From Candidatus Harrisonbacteria bacterium RIFCSPHIGHO2_02_FULL_40_20 (GTDB taxonomy: Bacteria; Patescibacteriota; Minisyncoccia; UBA6257; WO2-44-18), in contig MHJF01000011.1 in the NCBI GenBank assembly GCA_001818675.1, forward strand, positions 1 to 44,596: a stretch of 44,596 nt of DNA, in the 5' to 3' direction. Numbering within the stretch: position 1 is the first letter of the stretch; each line of letters starts with the position of its first letter. Below, in pieces: positions 38,756 to 44,596 of the stretch. The notes below the pieces were generated by a model that was not told the DNA's origin, searched no databases, and worked only from the letters and a program-made list of their open reading frames with translations. The position numbers and the translations under genes were made by a program.

Positions 38756-39982
38756 ATGAGCAATTACATTGTTGGTCTAGATATAGGTTCACAAAATATT
38801 AAAGCGGCAGTAGCGGAATTAAGAAAGGACGGCAAGCCTTATTTGATTAGGGTTTTTAAATCTCCTTCCGAAGGAATAAGAAAAGGAACAATAGCGGAGG
38901 TGGGAGAAGCCACGCGTTCTATTTCCCATGTTCTTTCCGAGGTAAAAAAGATTTCTAAGAGCGCTATTAAAAATATTTATCTTGGCGTAGGCAGCCATGA
39001 TTCCAAGGTTTTGTTTTCTAAGGGGGTGGCAGCAGTTTCGCGGGCTAATTCAGAAATCTATAAAGACGATATAGATCGAGTTATTGAAGCATCGCGCGCC
39101 ATCAAAGATATTAATAATCGGATGATGCTTCATCTTATTACCCAAGAATTTATAGTAGATGGAGTTGGCGATATTAGAGATCCTATTGGTATGATTGGCA
39201 ACAGGCTGGAGGTTAATAGTTTAATTATTGATGCTTTTGAGCCTGCTATTAAAAATATAACTCGTTGTGTGGAAATTGCCGGAGGCGATGTTGCAGGATT
39301 GATTTTTAGCCCTTTGGCTTCAAGCCGGTCTGTACTGACCAAGAATCAAAAAGAATTAGGGGTTGTCTTGATTGACATTGGTTTCGGTAAAACTTCTATA
39401 TCGGTTTATGAAGAAAATAAGCTTTTGCATACCGCTATTTTTCCTGTAGGCTCTGGCAATGTTACTAATGATTTAGCTATTGGAGTGAAAAGTTCTATTG
39501 TGGCGGCGGAAATGATTAAATTTTCTTTTGGTTCAGCTTTAGCTAAGGATGTGCCGAGCAGGGAAATGATTGATTTTAAAAAAATAGATCCCGCGGCTCG
39601 AGGCACTGTTTCTCGAAGATTTATAGCAGAGATTATAGAAATGCGACTTGCTGAAATATTTGAATTTGTTAATAATGAATTGAAAAGAATAGGAAGGAGC
39701 GGGCAATTGCCCGCAGGAGCCGTCTTGGTAGGGGCTGGCGCGAAGATACCCGCGATTGTAGATTTAGCCAAGCAGGAGTTGGGTTTATCAGTCCAGGTTG
39801 GCGTTCCAGATGTTAGCGGTTTTAATCTTGGAGCGGAGCTAAGCGTCCAAATCGAAGATCCAGAATTTGCTTGTGTTGTTGGTTTGGTGGGGATGGGATT
39901 AGATAAAACCGAGGTGCCAGCTGGCCAATCTTTTCTGCCAAGAAATTTTTTCAGGAATTTATTAAAATATTTTATGCCTTAG
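38756..39982 (+). CDS. ftsA: Cell division protein FtsA
   Basis: A 408-residue actin-like protein tethering FtsZ to the membrane. ATPase-fold motifs: phosphate 1 IVGLDIGSQNIKAAV, connect region and phosphate 2 VVLIDIGFGKTSISVYEE, adenosine motif GAVLVGAGAKIP. The C-terminus RNFFRNLLKYFMP is amphipathic, fitting the membrane-targeting helix. The ATG at 38756 follows the ybeY stop by 1 nt; the track's earlier start lies inside ybeY. It precedes ftsZ by 12 nt in a classic ftsAZ pair. Confidence 0.95.
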   Translation: MSNYIVGLDIGSQNIKAAVAELRKDGKPYLIRVFKSPSEGIRKGTIAEVGEATRSISHVLSEVKKISKSAIKNIYLGVGSHDSKVLFSKGVAAVSRANSEIYKDDIDRVIEASRAIKDINNRMMLHLITQEFIVDGVGDIRDPIGMIGNRLEVNSLIIDAFEPAIKNITRCVEIAGGDVAGLIFSPLASSRSVLTKNQKELGVVLIDIGFGKTSISVYEENKLLHTAIFPVGSGNVTNDLAIGVKSSIVAAEMIKFSFGSALAKDVPSREMIDFKKIDPAARGTVSRRFIAEIIEMRLAEIFEFVNNELKRIGRSGQLPAGAVLVGAGAKIPAIVDLAKQELGLSVQVGVPDVSGFNLGAELSVQIEDPEFACVVGLVGMGLDKTEVPAGQSFLPRNFFRNLLKYFMP

Positions 39983-39994
39983 GGCTGAACTATC

Positions 39995-41194
39995 ATGAGT
40001 TCTAAAAAAGAAAATATTATTAAGTCTGTAAAACCGAATCTTGATTATTCCGCCAAAATTAAAGTAGTTGGCGTTGGAGGCGGAGGCGGTAATGCCGTTT
40101 CCCGAATGAGCGACGAATTTAATTTGCGGAATGTTGATTTTATTGCCATTAATACTGATAGTCAGGATTTAGATGAGTGCGGAGTGAAACAGAAAATTTA
40201 TGTTGGGAAAAACCTTACTCGGGGTTTGGGCACTGGGATGAATCCAGAGTTAGGCCGGCAAGCAGTTGAAGAAAGCCGGTCGGAAATTACCGAAGCCTTA
40301 AAAGGCGCGGATTTGGTTTTTATTACTGCTGGCCTTGGCGGCGGCAGTGGTTCGGGCGGATCGCCGGGAGTTGCAGAGGTTGCCAGAGAGGTCGGCGCCT
40401 TGACCGTTGGTGTAGTTACTAAGCCCTTTGCTTTTGAGGGGGCGCAACGAGCTAGGATTGCTAATGAAGCTTTAGCGAAATTAAAAGAGAAAGTAGACGC
40501 GTTAATTGTTATACCGAACGATCGGATTTTTAGCGTTATTCAAAAAGACACCCCGATTATAAAGGCTTTTGAATATATAGATGATATTTTAAAAAATGCG
40601 GTTCAGGGAGTAGCGGAAATGATTGCTGAACCAGGCATTATTAATGTAGATTTTGCTGATGTGAAGGCGATTATGCAGAACGCGGGATCCGCTTTGGTGG
40701 GTATCGGAGTGGCGACTGGCCAAGATCGGGCTATGGCGGCAGTGGCGCAAGCTATTAATTCCCCGCTTTTAGAAACTTCTATCGAAGGGGCGAAAGGAGT
40801 ATTGTTTGCCGTTACCGGAACTAAGAACTTAAAAATGTCGGAAATTAATGACGTGGCTAAGATTATTAGCGAGTCGGTTGATCCAGCCGCCAAAATTATT
40901 TTCGGAGCTTATTATGACCGTAATCTTGCCAAAGAACAGATCAAGGTTACTTTAGTTGCTACTGGTTTTAACGGTACTTCTTTGAAGGGCGATGTTAGCT
41001 CTTCTTTTTCTGATTTATTTTCGTCTCCGCCTGCTATGTCTACGATTTCTGTTCCTATGCCATCGGTAAGAGAGTCCCAAAATGAAGAAAAAGATAGTAA
41101 ATCATCGGATAAAATTAATGGCGATAAGCATAATAAGAAAAGCAGTTCCGAAGTTTGGGATATACCGGCGTTTTTAAGGAAAAAGAGAAAGTAG
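39995..41194 (+). CDS. ftsZ: Cell division protein FtsZ
   Basis: A 399-residue tubulin-like GTPase forming the Z ring. The N-terminal GTP motif is VGVGGGGGNAVSRM. The tubulin signature reads GLGGGSGSGGSPGVAEVA, with Ser replacing the usual Thr residues (GGGTGTG). The T7 loop NVDFADVKAIM keeps the catalytic Asp residues. A charged linker leads to the conserved C-terminal peptide DIPAFLRKKRK, which binds FtsA. A very strong terminator follows. Confidence 0.96.
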   Translation: MSSKKENIIKSVKPNLDYSAKIKVVGVGGGGGNAVSRMSDEFNLRNVDFIAINTDSQDLDECGVKQKIYVGKNLTRGLGTGMNPELGRQAVEESRSEITEALKGADLVFITAGLGGGSGSGGSPGVAEVAREVGALTVGVVTKPFAFEGAQRARIANEALAKLKEKVDALIVIPNDRIFSVIQKDTPIIKAFEYIDDILKNAVQGVAEMIAEPGIINVDFADVKAIMQNAGSALVGIGVATGQDRAMAAVAQAINSPLLETSIEGAKGVLFAVTGTKNLKMSEINDVAKIISESVDPAAKIIFGAYYDRNLAKEQIKVTLVATGFNGTSLKGDVSSSFSDLFSSPPAMSTISVPMPSVRESQNEEKDSKSSDKINGDKHNKKSSSEVWDIPAFLRKKRK

Positions 41195-41198
41195 TTAG

Positions 41199-41261
41199 AA
41201 AACAAAAACCCCCGCCCTCTAAGCACGTATTCTATGCACAGAGGGCGGGGGTTTTTGTTTT
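41199..41261. terminator. 22-bp stem bidirectional terminator
   Basis: AAAACAAAAACCCCCGCCCT... pairs perfectly with ...AGGGCGGGGGTTTTTGTTTT over 22 bp, with a 19-nt loop. It ends ftsAZ and the converging gene 41271-41957. Confidence 0.93.
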
Positions 41262-41270
41262 CTCAGGCGT

Positions 41271-41957
41271 TTATCCTTGATGTCCAGTTTCTTCTCTCAA
41301 GCGATTCACCAAATAGGAAGCATATTCTTTGCCGCCAAGGCCGAAAGCTAATCCTCCGGCAATGGCAAGCATAGCAATTAATCCGGTAATCAAAGTATTG
41401 ATTACGCTAACTGCGATTCCAAGCTGGAGAAGAGAGGTGAGCAAACCGAATACGAATACTGACCACCAGGTCAGAGCGCCCAAAGCCTTAGCTGCATGCA
41501 ACCTAGCGCTTAATACTGAAGCTATAACCAAACCCTTTAAGAATTTGGCCGCAACTAAACTTACTAGCATTATCAAGATTGCCACAAACACGTTGGGAAT
41601 ATAATTTAAGACATCTTGAATGAATAAAGATAGGGCAGAGAATTTCAGGATATCGGAAGCTGCCAGTAAAAATACCAATACTACGAACCAATAAACAATC
41701 CGACCGACAAAATGGCCGAAATTTAAAGTAATATTGGCCCTATGAAGATAGGCATCAACACCGAGGTTTTTTAAAAGATTATCTAATTTTAAGTAGAACA
41801 AGACTCTTTCTACAATTCTTTCTAAAACCGCGGCAACGATTAAGCCTATGATTAAAGTGGCTAAAGCACCCAGTAGGCGTGGTAAAAGACCGACAAATCT
41901 GGACCATAGATCTTGTAAGGATACTGCGACTACATCAACCCAATTTTGAATAACCAT
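41271..41957 (-). CDS. MscS-type conserved TM-helix membrane protein
   Basis: A 228-residue protein with four or five membrane helices. PRLLGALATLIIGLIVAAVLERIVERVL resembles the conserved TM helix found in front of MscS-like channels. The final segment MLAIAGGLAFGLGGKEYASYLVNRLRE recalls the pore helix of that family. The MscS beta domain is missing, so channel activity is uncertain. It could be a small membrane-tension or ion channel-like protein. Start and stop are clear and the terminator is shared with ftsZ. Confidence 0.78.
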   Translation of the reverse strand: MVIQNWVDVVAVSLQDLWSRFVGLLPRLLGALATLIIGLIVAAVLERIVERVLFYLKLDNLLKNLGVDAYLHRANITLNFGHFVGRIVYWFVVLVFLLAASDILKFSALSLFIQDVLNYIPNVFVAILIMLVSLVAAKFLKGLVIASVLSARLHAAKALGALTWWSVFVFGLLTSLLQLGIAVSVINTLITGLIAMLAIAGGLAFGLGGKEYASYLVNRLREETGHQG

Positions 41958-42108
41958 ATATTTTCTTTATTTTTCGACCTTTTCCAAGCACATAACATTT
42001 ACGTGCTCTAAACTCTCTATAAGTTATTATAACAGTTTGTGTTATTTGGCCTGTGGATAAAATACAGGCAGAATGGCGTTTTTTGAATTTTTATGCTAGA
42101 ATAAAATT

Positions 42109-43251
42109 ATGAAAAAACTCTTGATTTTGCCGGTTTTTGGTTTAGTTTTTTTGTTTTTTAGCCCAGTTGTAGCTGAAGAAAATTCTCAATTGAATAAATC
42201 CACGCCTGTTATTGAAAATCCCGGAGTTTTGCCAACTAACCCATTTTATTTTTTAAAAGAGTGGCGTCGAGGGATCACAAGGTTTTTTACTACTAATCCT
42301 GTTGCTAGGGTGGAATTAGAGTTAAAAATCGTTAACGAAAAAGCCGCAGAAGTTGTGAAGGTCCAGGAAGCATTGCCGGAAAATACGGAAGCAATTTCCG
42401 AGGCGCTGGAAAATTATCGTTTATCTCAAGAAAGGCTGCAATCGCGCTTAGAAGCGCTCAAAGAAACTTCTAAGAATCCGAATTTGGCTAAATTATTGGG
42501 CAAATTGGCGGAGAGGGTGGTGCGCCACGAAAAACTTTTTAGCGATCTAGCCGAGAAGTTTTCCGAAAACACCGAACTTTCAACTTTAGTTAACGAAGTA
42601 AGAGGAAAGATTTCCGAATTAGTTGGCGTGGCCGCCCAGAAAGATGAGTCGGATAACTTTAATATTCGGATGAAGGAAGTTTCGTCTCAAATCGTTTTGG
42701 AAGAAACCCTAGAAAGGGCTTTGGCATCTTTGCGGGCGCAGATTGATGGCTATGAACAATTGGTTCCAGAAAAAAATTGGACTAAAGAAAATAATCCGAA
42801 AATTTACGAACTTTTAGAAAATGCCAGATATCATTTGCGTTTAGCCAACAGCGCCCTTTCTAAAAAAGATTTCGTGGAAACTAAAACGCATATTGGGCAT
42901 ATTCAAGGTTTTTTAGAAAAATTATCCAGGTTGATTAATCAGGATCCTTTATGCGGTCAAATTCAGTGTTTGCGTTATGATCCGGTTTGCGGTAAAGATG
43001 GCAAAACTTATTCTTGCGGCGAAGCGGATGCGCAATCCTGCGGCGTTTCGATTGCTTATGAGGGAGAATGCGCCAAAGAAGAGCCTGTTGCTTGCATAAC
43101 TCTTTACGCGCCGGTTTGTGGCATAAACGGCAAGACTTATTCTAATGATTGCGTGGCTGGGTCGGCCGGCATTGAAATTAAATATCAAGGGGAATGCGGT
43201 GCGGTTAAGACGGGTGGGGAGGCCCCTATTCTATTAACTCCTATTTATTAA
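42109..43251 (+). CDS. Secreted DUF5667-like protein with two Kazal-type domains
   Basis: A 380-residue protein: signal peptide (LLILPVFGLVFLFFSPVVA), a helical DUF5667-like domain (PGVLPTNPFYFLKEWRRGITRFFTTNPVARVELEL..., about 35-270), and two C-terminal Cys-rich units. Those read CLRYDPVCGKDGKTYSCGEADAQ...YEGEC and CITLYAPVCGINGKTYSNDCVA...YQGEC, the Kazal serine-protease-inhibitor pattern (C-x-PVCG-x-GKTY). It would be displayed outside the cell, possibly blocking proteases of a host or neighbour (inference). TAGAAT lies 6 nt before the ATG. Confidence 0.82.
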   Translation: MKKLLILPVFGLVFLFFSPVVAEENSQLNKSTPVIENPGVLPTNPFYFLKEWRRGITRFFTTNPVARVELELKIVNEKAAEVVKVQEALPENTEAISEALENYRLSQERLQSRLEALKETSKNPNLAKLLGKLAERVVRHEKLFSDLAEKFSENTELSTLVNEVRGKISELVGVAAQKDESDNFNIRMKEVSSQIVLEETLERALASLRAQIDGYEQLVPEKNWTKENNPKIYELLENARYHLRLANSALSKKDFVETKTHIGHIQGFLEKLSRLINQDPLCGQIQCLRYDPVCGKDGKTYSCGEADAQSCGVSIAYEGECAKEEPVACITLYAPVCGINGKTYSNDCVAGSAGIEIKYQGECGAVKTGGEAPILLTPIY

Positions 43252-43254
43252 AAT

Positions 43255-43977
43255 ATGCCTTCAAAAATAGTAGAAGTGAAAAATTTAAATGTTATTTTTG
43301 GCCAACATCAAGTTTTGGATGATTTGAGTTTCGATGTAAATAAGGGTGAAGTTTTGGCGATTATTGGCCCTAACGGAGCGGGTAAGACAGTTTTGTTTCA
43401 TGCGTTGATTGGTTTATCGCGCCCAACTTCCGGTGTTATTAATTGGAAGTCCAATGTGAAAATTGGTTATGTGCCGCAAAGATTCGACATTGAAGTTGAT
43501 TTACCATTGACCACCCGAGAGTTTTTTTATTTAAAAGGCGGCGATGTAACCGATAAAAAAATTAAGGAATTTTTGGATTTAGTTGGCATAGACCACGAGG
43601 CGCTTAATAAGGGCATTAGTCAGCTTTCAGTTGGCCAACGGCAAAGAGTTTTAGTGGCTTGGGCAGTAATGAACGAACCGGAGATTTTGCTTTTTGATGA
43701 GCCAACCGCGGATATTGATATTCGCGGCCAGCAGTCTATTTATCATTTGTTGCATAAAATTCAAGACCAAATTGGTTTTGCCGTTATTTTAATTTCTCAC
43801 GATTTAAGCGTGGTTTATAAATATGCGGACCAGGTTTTATGCTTAAATAGCAAAAGAGTCTGTATGGGTCCGCCTCGGGAGGTTTTAAGCGCCGAACAAT
43901 TATTGGAGCTTTATGGAGGTGAACAGACTTTTTATAAGCATTTGGAAAAGAGTTTTCACGAAGATCACCATGCCTGA
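43255..43977 (+). CDS. Metal (Zn/Mn) ABC transporter ATPase
   Basis: A 240-residue ABC ATPase of the ZnuC/MntB family. Walker A is GPNGAGKT, signature is LSVGQRQRV, Walker B is ILLFDEPTADID, and the switch His is in ILISHDLSVV. It powers the permease encoded next, whose start overlaps it by 8 nt. No metal-binding lipoprotein is in the window, so the substrate is inferred from the permease type. Confidence 0.9.
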   Translation: MPSKIVEVKNLNVIFGQHQVLDDLSFDVNKGEVLAIIGPNGAGKTVLFHALIGLSRPTSGVINWKSNVKIGYVPQRFDIEVDLPLTTREFFYLKGGDVTDKKIKEFLDLVGIDHEALNKGISQLSVGQRQRVLVAWAVMNEPEILLFDEPTADIDIRGQQSIYHLLHKIQDQIGFAVILISHDLSVVYKYADQVLCLNSKRVCMGPPREVLSAEQLLELYGGEQTFYKHLEKSFHEDHHA

Positions 43978-44596
43978 TATTTATCCGCCTTTATTAGTTG
44001 CGATTTTTGTTTCGGCAAGCGCTGGTTTGTTGGGGGCTTTTGCAATCTTGAAAAAAATGGCTTTAGTGGGAGATGCCCTTACTCATGTGGCTTTGCCGGG
44101 CATGGCCTTGGGTTTGTTGTTTAATTTCAGCCCATTTTTAGGAGCGTTGGCATTTTTAGTTTTTGCGATTTTTGGGATTTGGCTTATGGAACGTTACAGC
44201 AAGCTTTCTACGGAAACTTTAGTGGGAATTTTTTTCTCCGCTAGTTTAGCGTTGGGCGTATTGATTACTCCCGACCATGAATTAGTAGAAGCATTGTTCG
44301 GTAATATTATTTCATTGACTTGGGCGGAAGCCATAATTTCCGCTGTAATGGCTTTGATTTTGATATTGATTATTTTAATTTTGCGAAGACAATTAGCTCT
44401 TAATATGGTTTCTTCGGAATTAGCGCAGTCTGCCGGCATTAATAATTCTCGGTTAAATTTAATTTATCTTTTGATTTTTGCGTTAGCAGTGGCTTTGGGA
44501 ATTAGATTTGTTGGGGCAGTATTAATGGGTTCATTGGTAATAATTCCAGCGGCGGCAGCGAGAAATATTGCTAGCAGTTTTAATATGTTTTTAGGA
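43970..44596 (+). CDS. Metal ABC transporter permease, partial (runs off the window)
   Basis: The 209 codons present match the ZnuB/MntC-type ABC-3 permease family: LLVAIFVSASAGLLGAFAILKKMALVGDALTHVALPGMALG, then membrane helices through GIRFVGAVLMGSLVIIPAAAARN. The ORF is absent from the track because no stop is reached. The ATG at 43970 overlaps the ATPase gene, showing coupled translation. Zinc or manganese uptake is likely. Confidence 0.9.
   Translation, partial: MPDIYPPLLVAIFVSASAGLLGAFAILKKMALVGDALTHVALPGMALGLLFNFSPFLGALAFLVFAIFGIWLMERYSKLSTETLVGIFFSASLALGVLITPDHELVEALFGNIISLTWAEAIISAVMALILILIILILRRQLALNMVSSELAQSAGINNSRLNLIYLLIFALAVALGIRFVGAVLMGSLVIIPAAAARNIASSFNMFLG

Noticed and set aside
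41329-41604. Plus-strand ORF of 91 residues
   Set aside because: It is antisense to the membrane helices of the MscS-type protein and lacks upstream signals.
44194-44439. Minus-strand ORF of 81 residues
   Set aside because: It is a shadow of the ABC permease, which is open to the end of the window on the plus strand.

Overview
The window looks like a chromosomal segment of a Candidate Phyla Radiation (Patescibacteria) bacterium, most likely Parcubacteria/OD1. The reasons are the divergent 16S rRNA carrying an insertion, the AT-rich compact genes, the split transketolase, FtsA/FtsZ, a type IV pilus operon, and many small secreted or unknown proteins. The standard code fits: several core genes end in TGA and none need TGA read through.

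Layout. 1-7.6 kb: glutaredoxin and thioredoxin-reductase-like genes, a lamin-tail-domain protein, a 1213-residue surface protein (peptidoglycan-binding domain, seven-repeat propeller, Ig/FN3 domains), then three small minus-strand genes. 7.7-18 kb: SpoU methylase, DUF192 protein, and a sugar-phosphate block (gap, rpiB, rpe, split transketolase, PfkB kinase, class II aldolase) interrupted by a toxin-antitoxin pair and an unknown gene. 18-24 kb: ribosomal protein L25, a coiled-coil lytic transglycosylase, two unknown genes, a release factor 1 lacking its N-terminal domain, L31, and two paralogous lipoproteins. 23.8-25.9 kb: a solitary 16S rRNA with its own promoter, structured leader and processing stem; no 23S, 5S or tRNA follows. 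26-33.6 kb: response regulator and type IV pilus operon (pilin, PilB, PilC, three pseudopilin-like proteins, a PilM-PilN fusion). 33.6-44.6 kb: small unknown genes, pth, signal peptidase I, hisS, HIT protein, S21, YqeY, YbeY, ftsA, ftsZ, an MscS-type TM-helix protein, a secreted double-Kazal protein, and a metal ABC transporter cut by the window end.

Two themes run through the window. First, translation initiation. The 16S 3' end keeps helix 45 but has GGATTATTTACAT where GGATCACCTCC is expected, so no anti-Shine-Dalgarno is visible. Consistent with this, about fifteen core genes have a -10 box only about 6-13 nt before the start codon, which implies leaderless mRNAs. Yet eight genes of unknown function carry strong Shine-Dalgarno sequences, and most of those also have real 5' leaders. 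Second, repeats. There are degenerate tandem arrays with a strict 7-nt period (intergenic, in the rRNA leader, inside 16S V2, and in frame inside pth, pfkB and ybeY). There are also palindromic elements of 68-137 bp that either sit in frame inside genes or fill the gap between one gene's stop and the next gene's start, plus shorter REP-like palindromes in frame in spoU, rpiB and prfA.

All calls come from reading the sequence and recalling family motifs. No database search or folding program was run.
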